The notes beneath the pieces are model-generated. The model was not told the origin of the DNA and did not search any database. It saw nothing but the letters and a program-made list of their open reading frames with translations. DNA of 28,034 bases, taken from the NCBI GenBank assembly GCA_964510345.1, contig CAZEBB010000026.1, positions 1 to 28,034 on the forward strand. Reading direction: 5' to 3'. Both the position numbers and the translations under genes were made by a program. Position 1 is the stretch's first letter. Each line of letters opens with the position of its first letter. This stretch comes from JAAYQA01 sp964510345. Lineage in GTDB: Bacteria; Bacillota; Clostridia; Tissierellales; Peptoniphilaceae. This document shows positions 1 to 6,988 of the stretch, piece by piece.

Positions 1-70
1 GCATCAAAACGTGCAAGGCTTGCAACCGGCCGTGAGCGTGCCGAGAAGAGTTTTCCGGGCGCGACGAACG
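1..70 (+). repeat. Partial copy of a structured intergenic element (edge-truncated)
   Basis: Bases 27-58 match the reverse complement of 20513-20544 at 30 of 32 positions by eye; the differences are at 45 and 51. The identical core is CGGCCGTGAGCGTGCCGA (27-44). The core can form a short hairpin (CGGC/GCCG) with a CGTGAGCGT loop. Just 5' of it is another small hairpin (TGCAA/TTGCA, about 12-24), in the same place as the GGCC/GGCC hairpin of the second copy but with a different sequence. The 5' outer strand expected to pair with 45-65 lies outside the window. The element ends before the stop codon of the minus-strand gene at 101 and points opposite to that gene. It could be a structured RNA or a short dispersed repeat; no known family was recognised. 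Confidence 0.6.
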
Positions 71-100
71 AGCTTTGTATACACTCCGAGTACCTACATC

Positions 101-526
101 CTACACCTCTTCGACGATGTCGATCACATCGGCGACCAATCTCGGGCAAAATTCAAACAAAATGCCCGACTCCATGATCTCCTGATATTCTTCCGGTTTT
201 GAAAAATCCAGTTCCAAGAGCTCTTTGCAGCGCGTGGACGGATATTCTTCATAGAACTTTTTAAGGAACTTCTCCTGCTTTTCTCGGAGGAGTTCTTTTT
301 GTGCAAAGTCGTCGGGTTGAGAGTGGCCGTATTTGAGGCCGAGGGCCATCAGAGCTCCGACGACGGCTCCGCAGGTCTCTCCCTTCATGAATCCGCCGCC
401 AAAAGCGGCCGATAGGCGATGGGCGGTCTCCGGGTCCACGCCTTCTTTTTCGGCGAACTGCGACAGTACGACTTGTGAACAGTCGAATCCGTGTTGAAAT
501 TGCTCGGCAATATCTTTTTCTAACAT
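101..526 (-). CDS. C_GCAxxG_C_C family redox-type protein
   Basis: A 141-residue soluble protein with the spaced cysteine pattern that names this family: C16 (DCSQ), C52 within TCGAVVGALMALG, C100 (STRC) and C127 (EFCPRL). The glycine-rich GGGFMKGETCGA segment around residue 43-54 is typical. The family is thought to bind a metal or act in redox chemistry, but its biochemical role is not established. The start is ATG at 526, with GGAGG placed a few bases upstream (GTAAGGAGGAAGTC). The gene lies 92 bases downstream of the ABC-transporter operon on the same strand, so it may be co-transcribed; only a weak TATACT-like box was seen in the gap. No signal peptide or membrane segment is visible. Confidence 0.85.
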   Translation of the reverse strand: MLEKDIAEQFQHGFDCSQVVLSQFAEKEGVDPETAHRLSAAFGGGFMKGETCGAVVGALMALGLKYGHSQPDDFAQKELLREKQEKFLKKFYEEYPSTRCKELLELDFSKPEEYQEIMESGILFEFCPRLVADVIDIVEEV

Positions 527-565
527 GACTTCCTCCTTACTGTGTGTCAGTATATCCGGTTGGTA

Positions 566-594
566 TAGGGCATATCTTCTTTGTAGATACCCTA
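566..594. other. Small imperfect hairpin between two minus-strand genes
   Basis: TAGGG at 566-570 pairs with CCCTA at 590-594. After a two-base bulge, TATCT at 573-577 pairs with AGATA at 585-589, leaving a 7-base loop. There is no T-run on either side, so it is not a standard intrinsic terminator. It sits between the ABC ATPase stop (619) and the start of the next gene (526) and may mark a processing site or a leader structure. Confidence 0.3.
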
Positions 595-618
595 GGAAAA
601 ACGAAAACAGTCGTCAGA

Positions 619-1629
619 TTAGGTGATCGAAAAAAACACAGGGTTCTGAGGTTGAACACATACCGGCACCATCTCTCCTTCTTCGTGGCGAATCTGCGGA
701 TGCGTGCGCATGGAGATTGTGGTGACCCCGTGCAGCAGCGTATACAGGCAGGAATCTCCCAAATACTCACGCGATACGACGCGGTAGGGAACGCCCCGGT
801 CGTCCGGATACACGTCTTCCGGCCGTATCAACACGCGTACCGGACCGTCTGGAGCCTCTACCGGCAGTCGATAAAATTCGGTTTCGAGGACGCCGTTTGT
901 GACAATGCCTTCCAAATACGCTGCGCGGCCGAAATAGTCGGCAACGGCCTTCGTCCTGGGGTGATGATAGATCTCTTCCGGTGTGCCGACCTGTTCGGGC
1001 CGGTGCTTTAGAAGCACGGCGATCCGATCGGACAGTAGCATCGCCTCCTCTTTATCGTGCGTGACGAGGAGGGTTGTGATGGAGAGCTTCCGCTGTAGCT
1101 CGGCTAACAATGTGCGCATCTGCGCACGTAGTGCCGGGTCGAGATTCGAGAACGGCTCATCTAAGAGCAGCAGTTTCGGCTTGACGGCAAGTGCACGCGC
1201 CAGAGCTGTGCGTTGCTGTTGTCCGCCTGAGATTTGATGCGGCCTCTTTTCGCCAAGGCCGTTCAATTGCACCAAGGAGAGCATCTCTCGGGTGACCTCT
1301 TGGATGACTTCTTTCTTTTCTCCGCGCATTTTTAAGCCGAAGCCGATATTTTCTGCGACCGTCAGGTGCGGAAATAGATGAAAGTTTTGAAACACGAGGA
1401 CGGCACCACGCAAATGGGCCGGCGTATGGGAAATGTCTTCGCCGTGAAGGACGATGCGCCCTTCATTTTGTGGAACGATGCCCGCGATGATCTTTAGCAA
1501 TGTGCTCTTTCCGCATCCGGAGGGTCCGATCAGCGTCAACAGCTCACCGTCTTTGACGGTCAGCGAGAAGTCGCCGAGAACGGTTTTATCGCCGTAGCGC
1601 TTTGAAATATTCTCAATTTGTACGGTCAT
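619..1629 (-). CDS. ABC transporter ATP-binding protein (Fbp/Pot/Ynj-type importer)
   Basis: A 336-residue ATPase that energises the importer encoded by the four genes upstream. Walker A GPSGCGKS is at about 35-42, followed by the Q-loop (VFQNFHLF), signature ISGGQQQR, Walker B LLLLDEP and the switch histidine (VTHDKEEA). A C-terminal TOBE-like regulatory region (about 230-336, with VLIRPEDV) makes it longer than E. coli YnjD and closer to the FbpC/PotA arrangement. ATG at 1629 is preferred because GGAGGTG lies just upstream; a GTG two codons earlier (1635) overlaps that SD. The gene overlaps the end of the permease gene by 17 bases, implying translational coupling. The substrate cannot be read from the ATPase alone. 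Confidence 0.92.
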   Translation of the reverse strand: MTVQIENISKRYGDKTVLGDFSLTVKDGELLTLIGPSGCGKSTLLKIIAGIVPQNEGRIVLHGEDISHTPAHLRGAVLVFQNFHLFPHLTVAENIGFGLKMRGEKKEVIQEVTREMLSLVQLNGLGEKRPHQISGGQQQRTALARALAVKPKLLLLDEPFSNLDPALRAQMRTLLAELQRKLSITTLLVTHDKEEAMLLSDRIAVLLKHRPEQVGTPEEIYHHPRTKAVADYFGRAAYLEGIVTNGVLETEFYRLPVEAPDGPVRVLIRPEDVYPDDRGVPYRVVSREYLGDSCLYTLLHGVTTISMRTHPQIRHEEGEMVPVCVQPQNPVFFSIT

Positions 1630-2401
1630 GCGCACCTCCGAATCGTTCTTGGTATCTCGCCGCCAGCCATTTCTCGCTCACGATCACCACGAATGCCGCC
1701 GTTAACAGAAAGACTAAGCTGAAGACAGAGCCCGTCGTTCGGTCTCCACTTTGGATAAACGGGATCATGAGCATCGGAAATGTTGTAATACGCCCTCCTC
1801 CGATCAGGAACGTTAAAAAGTACTGGCTGAAGGAGATGATAAACAGCAAGCTACCGGCGGTGAGGAGAGACGGGAACAGCAGCGGAAGCGTCACGTGAAA
1901 GAAGATCTTCGGCGAATTGGCTCCGAGTACTCTTGCCTGCTGTTCAATTTCTTCTCCTATCATAACAAAAGACGAGCGCAGGAGGTAGACGCCGTAGGGA
2001 ATACATGGGAACACGTGGATGAGGATAACGCCCCAAACGGTGTTCGCAAGGCCGGCACGGATAAATGCGATGTGCACGCCCATGCCGATTGCGGTGGCCG
2101 GGATGAACATCGGCGAGTATAGAAAGATCTCGACCCATCGCTTGCCGGGAAATTCGTAGAAGGCAATCGCCTTTGCCGCAGGTATACAAAGGATGAGCGT
2201 GAGCAAGGTTGCGGATAACGAAATCAAGATGGATCGAAGGAGAACCGGACCGGCTTTTGTCCTCGGGTTGAAGAGGTACTCCCATCCACGGAGTCCCCAA
2301 TCGTCGGGGAGAAGCAGTGGCCACGGCCAATTCCTCGCAAAACTCCAGACCACGAGAACCACGAGCGGCAAAAAGACAGAGAGGACCAACAGTTTTTTCA
2401 T
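1613..2401 (-). CDS. ABC transporter permease (second of two)
   Basis: A 262-residue inner-membrane permease with about six hydrophobic segments and the cytoplasmic EAA-type loop (EQQARVLGANSPKIFFHVTLPL) that contacts the ATPase. ATG at 2401 is chosen because AAAGGAGGAAGCGA directly precedes it and because it overlaps the stop of the upstream permease in an ATGA arrangement. A longer reading frame upstream only reads through that permease in another frame. The N-terminal segment MKKLLVLSVFLPLVVLVVWS is a membrane anchor. In E. coli the equivalent YnjC is one long fused permease; here the two halves are separate genes, as in most Fbp/Pot systems. Confidence 0.9.
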   Translation of the reverse strand: MKKLLVLSVFLPLVVLVVWSFARNWPWPLLLPDDWGLRGWEYLFNPRTKAGPVLLRSILISLSATLLTLILCIPAAKAIAFYEFPGKRWVEIFLYSPMFIPATAIGMGVHIAFIRAGLANTVWGVILIHVFPCIPYGVYLLRSSFVMIGEEIEQQARVLGANSPKIFFHVTLPLLFPSLLTAGSLLFIISFSQYFLTFLIGGGRITTFPMLMIPFIQSGDRTTGSVFSLVFLLTAAFVVIVSEKWLAARYQERFGGAHDRTN

Positions 2402-3261
2402 CGCTTCCTCCTTTGAATGGTTCTCCATGCGCCTAAGATAAAGGCGAGCAGCCCTCCGTTTGCGAGCAGAAGGAGAATGGCGTAGGCCATCGCAAAGGGG
2501 CGGTGTTCCGCCAATGGATTGGTGTATTCGATGAAAGCCTGTACCGGAAGCGCTTTTGGAACGGTTGGGCCGATCAGCCAAGGCACCTCATAAGCGCCGA
2601 AAGCGTAGGCAAACACGATCAGAAAGGATGCGAGTATTGCGGGCGAGACCAGTGGAAGCACCACGTGTCGGATCGCCTTAAACGAAGTCGCGCCTAAATT
2701 CTTAGCGGTATGAATCAAATCCGAGTCGATGTGCAGCAAAGAAGCATACACCATCATGGCCACAAAGGGGATCTCCTTCCACAGGTACGTGACGATGATG
2801 CCAAAGCCCGTCTTGCTGATCATCATGCGAGAGAAGATGCGGCCGATGTCCGGAAAGATAGGATGAAGGACGCGGGCGATGATCCCGCTTTGAGCAAACA
2901 GAGAAGAGATCATCAAGACGACGACGATATGCGGCACGATGACGGGAATGCGAAGGGTGCTTTCGGCGAGTCTGGCCGGTCGTTTCGAGAATCGGATGGA
3001 CATGGCGAGTGCCGTACCGATCACGACCGACAAAACCGAGGTGATCGCCGTCGTACGCAAGCTAAAGGCTAGGCTGGACAAAAATGTCGGGCTCGAGAGC
3101 GCGTGCCGATAGTGTTCGAGTGTGAGTCCACCCTCTGAGAAACGGAAACCGCCCACACTTTGCGAAAAAGCGAGGGCGATTCCTCCGATCAGGATCGGAA
3201 CTAAATACAGCGTGACCGGCAACAGGAGAAAAGTCGCTTTTTTCGAATCAGTTGGCGACAT
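2398..3261 (-). CDS. ABC transporter permease (first of two)
   Basis: A 287-residue permease with about six membrane segments and the coupling-loop motif HTAKNLGATSFKAIRHVVLPLVSPAI. It pairs with the permease that overlaps its stop codon by four bases. ATG at 3261 gives a 14-base overlap with the upstream binding-protein gene. A TTG seven codons earlier (3282) is the alternative start; neither has a strong SD, so initiation probably relies on coupling to translation of the upstream gene. The first membrane segment (FLLLPVTLYLVPILIGGIAL) begins about ten residues after the chosen start. Belongs to the binding-protein-dependent transport permease family (BPD_transp_1). Confidence 0.9.
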   Translation of the reverse strand: MSPTDSKKATFLLLPVTLYLVPILIGGIALAFSQSVGGFRFSEGGLTLEHYRHALSSPTFLSSLAFSLRTTAITSVLSVVIGTALAMSIRFSKRPARLAESTLRIPVIVPHIVVVLMISSLFAQSGIIARVLHPIFPDIGRIFSRMMISKTGFGIIVTYLWKEIPFVAMMVYASLLHIDSDLIHTAKNLGATSFKAIRHVVLPLVSPAILASFLIVFAYAFGAYEVPWLIGPTVPKALPVQAFIEYTNPLAEHRPFAMAYAILLLLANGGLLAFILGAWRTIQRRKR

Positions 3262-4483
3262 GTTCCAACCAGAGTTCTTCAATCACGGGCACGAGATTCG
3301 CGGGCATTTCGGGGATTCTCTTTTCCTGTAGTTCTTGCAGAGGAAGAGTGGCTATCCCTTTCGGTACATTTTCGAAGAGTGTTTTCGCTTCAGGAGTTAG
3401 CTTATTGTAGTCGAGAACGGGCATATCTCCCCAAACGGTGGGATCATACTTTCCGGCTTGCGCTTCGGGACTTAGTATTGTATCGATGAGAGCCAATGCA
3501 CCGGCTTTGTTGCCACTGTTCGCGCCGATGGCGACAAAATGTGTGTTGCCGATAGTTCCTTTGTCAAAGAGGAAAGTTCTCGTCGATTCCGGGAATTCGC
3601 CGGTTTCGATTTTTCCGGACGCCTCATTCGGATAGTATGACATATACATCCATACTTCGCCGTCCGCGTACAAATTTCCAAGTTGTGGATTGTCTGCAGG
3701 GTAGGACATACCCTCATTCCAAAGATATGGTTCTAATTCGTTCAGGTAGTCAAGTGCGGGCTGTATTTCTTTTTGTATGGTTGCACGGTCCGGCTCCATG
3801 GCCATAAATTGCTCATAGCCAACCATGTCGGAGATGATGTTGCGAACAAATGCGGAGGCTGTAAAGTCGGGGAGAGCTGCGTAGGTAAAGCGCCCAGGAT
3901 TAGCTTTTGCCCATTCTAAGAGTTCTTTGTGATTTTTTGGGACTTCCTTCACAAATTCGCTATTGTAGGTGAGGACAAACTGAGCTTTGCCATACGGCGC
4001 TTCGTAACCGTTGATCGGATAACCGAAGTCGGACAGTACATCAGGGTCTTCGGCATCGACGAAGGACGCAAAGTTCGGGAGCTTGTCAGTGATCGGTCCA
4101 TACAATAGTTCATTTTGCATTGCGGTATAGAAGTTCTCACCGTTGATCCAGACGACATCGACGCTGCCGTCATCCGTCTTGCTAGCTTCTTTTTCGCCGA
4201 GCATTAGATTTAAGACCTCGTCGATATTCATGCTGACTCGCTCAACGGTGATATCATACTTCTCCTTTGCCAGATCAGAAAGTTGGCCATCGATCCAACT
4301 GTTGGTCTGCTGACTTCCGCCCCATCCGTAAAACGTAACGGTCGTGCCGGCGGCAGCGGCGGGATCCCAGCCATCTGACTGCAAGGGTTCATTTGCTTCT
4401 GTATCCGGTGCGGCGGGATGACACGAGGCGAGTAGGATGACAAATGACAAGAGCAGTATGAGACGTGATTTGTTCTTAAACAT
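3248..4483 (-). CDS. YnjB-type ABC transporter substrate-binding lipoprotein
   Basis: A 411-residue extracellular solute-binding protein. It begins with a lipoprotein signal (KNKSRLILLLSFVILLASC, lipid-modified Cys at residue 21), so it should be anchored outside the membrane and deliver ligand to the two permeases. The mature start (VTFYGWGGSQQTNSWIDG), the VDVVWINGENFYTAMQ segment and the YGKAQFVLTYNSE segment resemble the YnjB/COG4134 family as I recall it, whose substrate is not firmly known. An SD (TTAGGAGGATTAAT) precedes ATG at 4483, ten bases after the kinase-like gene. The next gene overlaps its 3' end. It could be confused with thiamine- or polyamine-binding proteins; the YnjB assignment is from memory of the family. 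Confidence 0.85.
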   Translation of the reverse strand: MFKNKSRLILLLSFVILLASCHPAAPDTEANEPLQSDGWDPAAAAGTTVTFYGWGGSQQTNSWIDGQLSDLAKEKYDITVERVSMNIDEVLNLMLGEKEASKTDDGSVDVVWINGENFYTAMQNELLYGPITDKLPNFASFVDAEDPDVLSDFGYPINGYEAPYGKAQFVLTYNSEFVKEVPKNHKELLEWAKANPGRFTYAALPDFTASAFVRNIISDMVGYEQFMAMEPDRATIQKEIQPALDYLNELEPYLWNEGMSYPADNPQLGNLYADGEVWMYMSYYPNEASGKIETGEFPESTRTFLFDKGTIGNTHFVAIGANSGNKAGALALIDTILSPEAQAGKYDPTVWGDMPVLDYNKLTPEAKTLFENVPKGIATLPLQELQEKRIPEMPANLVPVIEELWLEHVAN

Positions 4484-4493
4484 ATTAATCCTC

Positions 4494-5495
4494 CTAATAT
4501 GAAGAAAAGTAAGGTCGGAGCCAAGCTCGCAGTTGATCGATTTCTAAGTATTGGATCAGCTTTTGCCTTGTATCGGCGTTGAGAATTTCTTTGCCGGGTG
4601 TGTTGTATTCCACCCATGCATGTGCACACCATGAGAGTGCGCGAAAGTAAAGATAGGGGAGATAGCGGCGTACGCGTTCTTCGATATCGAAGTCAGGAAT
4701 GCCTAACTGTTCTTTATAAGCGGTGAGAAATCCACGAATTTGTTCGTCGGACAGTACGGTCGTCGTCTTCCACAATGTCGTCGTCGGGGAAAGAAATTGC
4801 GTGATATCCTGCGCGGGATCGGACACGACCGGTTTTTCCCAGTCGATCAACCAATTGCTTTGCCCGATAATAAAGTTGGAGGAGTTGACCTCGGTATTAT
4901 TGATGACAAAATGGCGGTTCTCAAGGAAGTACGATTCAACCCCGTGATTCATAACGGCCCAGTCCATCAATCGATCAAAGAAGCGCTTGACCGGTAGGTC
5001 CAAGGCATCTGAATCCCAAATATTCGCTAAGAGTGTCGTCGCCTCATGGATTCGAGCGGTACAGGGCTTCTCTTCCGTGATCAGGTGATGATCGTCCGGC
5101 ACCGGAAGTGAGTGGATCGTCCCAAAGATACGCGCGGCTTTTGCCAGATCCGTCTCGTAGTGTAAGGGCCGTCCGTTGAGGTATTCCATCGTGAGCAACC
5201 CATAGGGAATCGCGCTCTTCGTGTCGTCCAAGTAGTCTGGAGCAGGTGTCACTCCTGAACTTCTCAGGATTTGCAGAGAATCGTACTCGTATTTGATCTG
5301 GTTTTCCTGCTGGATTTGTGAAGCGGTATTCACACGTAAGACAAGCTTTTTTGTGTTCGTCTCCAACAGATAATTGATATTGTATTCGCCTTGGGCGAGG
5401 AATTGTAGCTGAAACGGTTCATTAGTTCCGAGAATTTCCTGCTTTCTGTCTTTGACATAGCTCCGCAAGTCCGGGAGCAGCGTTTCATACAGCAT
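4494..5495 (-). CDS. APH-fold phosphotransferase-like protein with atypical catalytic loop
   Basis: A 333-residue protein of the aminoglycoside/choline-kinase fold. Visible are a nucleotide-loop-like AQGEYNINYLLE (about 34-45), LVLRVNT in the ATP-anchoring strand, the hinge TMEYLNGRPL (about 102-111) and LIDWEKP (about 216-222) in place of the metal-binding DFG/DxD. The catalytic loop normally written HxDxxxxN reads N-T-E-V-N-S-S-N (200-207), so both the His and the catalytic Asp are replaced. The gene leads the ABC-importer operon and is 10 bases from the binding protein, which suggests that it acts on the imported compound (for example trapping it by phosphorylation) or that it is a regulatory pseudokinase. 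ATG at 5495 follows a strong AAGGAGG. A hairpin with a T-run lies in its leader. Confidence 0.82.
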   Translation of the reverse strand: MLYETLLPDLRSYVKDRKQEILGTNEPFQLQFLAQGEYNINYLLETNTKKLVLRVNTASQIQQENQIKYEYDSLQILRSSGVTPAPDYLDDTKSAIPYGLLTMEYLNGRPLHYETDLAKAARIFGTIHSLPVPDDHHLITEEKPCTARIHEATTLLANIWDSDALDLPVKRFFDRLMDWAVMNHGVESYFLENRHFVINNTEVNSSNFIIGQSNWLIDWEKPVVSDPAQDITQFLSPTTTLWKTTTVLSDEQIRGFLTAYKEQLGIPDFDIEERVRRYLPYLYFRALSWCAHAWVEYNTPGKEILNADTRQKLIQYLEIDQLRAWLRPYFSSY

Positions 5496-5508
5496 ATGGC
5501 CTCCTTAT

Positions 5509-5537
5509 AAAAAGAGCCCGACAGGGTCTTGCCGGGC
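5509..5537 (-). terminator. Terminator-like hairpin inside the leader of the kinase/ABC operon
   Basis: On the minus strand GCCCGGCA pairs with TGTCGGGC (eight pairs, one G-U) around a six-base loop AGACCC, followed by TC and five T. It lies downstream of the stop of the regulator gene (5616) but also downstream of the only clear promoter of the next operon (-10 at 5549-5554) and directly upstream of its SD (5501-5506). It could end the regulator transcript, attenuate the operon, or protect the 5' end of its mRNA. Confidence 0.65.
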
Positions 5538-5548
5538 GATTCAATGAA

Positions 5549-5557
5549 ATTATACCA
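5549..5557 (-). promoter_or_regulatory. Extended -10 promoter of the kinase/ABC operon
   Basis: On the minus strand the sequence TGGTATAAT gives a perfect -10 hexamer with the extended TGn element. No good -35 was found at 16-18 bases, which fits an extended -10 promoter. Transcription would start near 5542, giving a leader of about 46 bases that is mostly the terminator-like hairpin. Confidence 0.6.
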
Positions 5558-5615
5558 TATTGAGAACGAATCTCTTTTGTTTGGCGATTCAATATTTTTA
5601 TCACGTTATTAAGAA

Positions 5616-6911
5616 TTAGAATGGCTGGCGCGATTTATGGCGGCTCTTTCGATACAAATCCAACAAGTGGCGGTGCCCCGTCTTTGCCGTGAGGCTCTCC
5701 AGCTCCAATGCAAACACTTCGTACATCTTTTCATCGTGAGTCCTTTGGTAAGACCGGAAGACTTCATTCGTAATCAGTTTTTCCAGACGATCCGCATCCG
5801 CCCCTTCCGCTTTCAGGCGGTAGTAAGCGAAGATCGCAGCATAATTCTTGTTGATCTCCTCTGAGAAATTCGCAAGGTCGGTTTCAAATCGCAGCGCTTC
5901 TTCGCGCAACGGGTGATTGTAGATGCTGTGGAAGTAGAGCAACCGCATGGCGGCATAGATGGTGTGTCCCCCTGGACATTGTAAACTCTCCAAAAAGTAG
6001 GCGGCCGATCGATCGATCTCGCCGGCTTCCCAAAGAAAAGAGGCAATATTGTAAAGATACACCGGGATCATTCCGGTTTGTAGATGCACTTTGTCCTGTT
6101 CAAAGCGTGTGATCAAGAGTGACAAGGAGCTGCGAAAGTCGGAAGACCGGGTCAACATATTGAAATGCACTCGGCTTTCCAAGATTTCGATTTCTCGTTC
6201 TGCAGATGGATGGATGGCGTAATATTCGGCGGCTGACTCCAAAAGAATCGGGATGAGATAAAAGCGGCGCGTGCGGATTAGGTAGTTTACATAGATAAGT
6301 TTTGACTTCACCGAAGAGCTCTCTTCCAAATGGAGACCTCGAATCAGCAAATCCAATTCTTCCGGTAGTTTAGACTCCTGAAACAGCGCGTACAGAACGG
6401 GCTGTAAAATGGCTTGGAAATCTTTGTCAAAAATATCGAATAGTTGATACGTCTGATAGGCGTGATCAAAATTGAGCTCACCTGCGCGCTCATGCAGCTG
6501 GTCGTGGTAGGAAATCATCAGTCGCACGGCATGCAAATACAGCTCCTCCAGAACATAGGATTGATAGGGGAGAAGGATTTCGTACAGCCGATGCAGATGA
6601 TTCTTAAACTCCTCCGGGTCTCCGGAATCTTGGTGAAACCTCATCTCGCTCGTGATCTGATGGATATCTTCGTTCAACTCGGGATCATTTCGGTAGGTCT
6701 TAGACAGCTTGTTCAGAAGGCGGAGGTAGATGGTGTCGTCTTCGATGATCTCGCCGCTTTCGAGCCGGGTGAGGGTCCATGGTGAACAGATTGCCTCACC
6801 AGACGCATCGATCGGAAAGCTCGCCGCATTCTGAAACTCCTCAGCTTCGCGATAGTATTGAATGATCTTCGATAGTTTCACCTTTTCCTCAATCGGGATA
6901 TGTTTGTACAT
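5616..6911 (-). CDS. XRE-type regulator with helical-repeat C-terminal domain (Rgg/PlcR-like architecture)
   Basis: A 431-residue protein. The first 65 residues look like a divergent Cro/C1 helix-turn-helix: VKLSKIIQYYREAEEF as the first helix, an insertion of about ten residues, then ICSPWTLTRLESGEIIEDD as the recognition-helix region. The remaining 360 residues are almost all amphipathic helix with no membrane segment, as in TPR-containing Rgg/PlcR-type regulators that sense peptides. ATG at 6911 is used because GGAGGTG sits directly upstream; an ATG five codons earlier lies right after the TATAAT box and has no SD. The gene is monocistronic between the symporter terminator and the kinase/ABC operon, so either could be its target. 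Its inducer is unknown. Confidence 0.6.
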   Translation of the reverse strand: MYKHIPIEEKVKLSKIIQYYREAEEFQNAASFPIDASGEAICSPWTLTRLESGEIIEDDTIYLRLLNKLSKTYRNDPELNEDIHQITSEMRFHQDSGDPEEFKNHLHRLYEILLPYQSYVLEELYLHAVRLMISYHDQLHERAGELNFDHAYQTYQLFDIFDKDFQAILQPVLYALFQESKLPEELDLLIRGLHLEESSSVKSKLIYVNYLIRTRRFYLIPILLESAAEYYAIHPSAEREIEILESRVHFNMLTRSSDFRSSLSLLITRFEQDKVHLQTGMIPVYLYNIASFLWEAGEIDRSAAYFLESLQCPGGHTIYAAMRLLYFHSIYNHPLREEALRFETDLANFSEEINKNYAAIFAYYRLKAEGADADRLEKLITNEVFRSYQRTHDEKMYEVFALELESLTAKTGHRHLLDLYRKSRHKSRQPF

Positions 6912-6934
6912 CTGCTTCACCTCCATCTCTCATC

Positions 6935-6940
6935 ATTATA
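6935..6940 (-). promoter_or_regulatory. -10 element upstream of the XRE/helical-repeat regulator
   Basis: A perfect TATAAT on the minus strand lies 24 bases before the chosen ATG (6911). No convincing -35 was seen. It starts right after the T-run of the preceding terminator, so the regulator has its own transcription start. Confidence 0.5.
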
Positions 6941-6947
6941 CCCAACC

Positions 6948-6977
6948 AAAAAACGACCCTGCCCGAAAGCAGAGTCG
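6948..6977 (-). terminator. Intrinsic terminator of the symporter operon
   Basis: On the minus strand CGACTCTGC pairs with GCAGGGTCG (nine pairs, one G-U) around a six-base loop, followed by six T. It lies 12 bases after the stop codon of the AGCS symporter gene (6989). Confidence 0.85.
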
Positions 6978-6988
6978 CTGGTTGCGTA

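Noticed and set aside
2402..2581. N-terminal extension of the permease gene by 60 codons
   Set aside because: The extension is an out-of-frame reading of the preceding permease; the strong SD and ATGA overlap fix the start at 2401.
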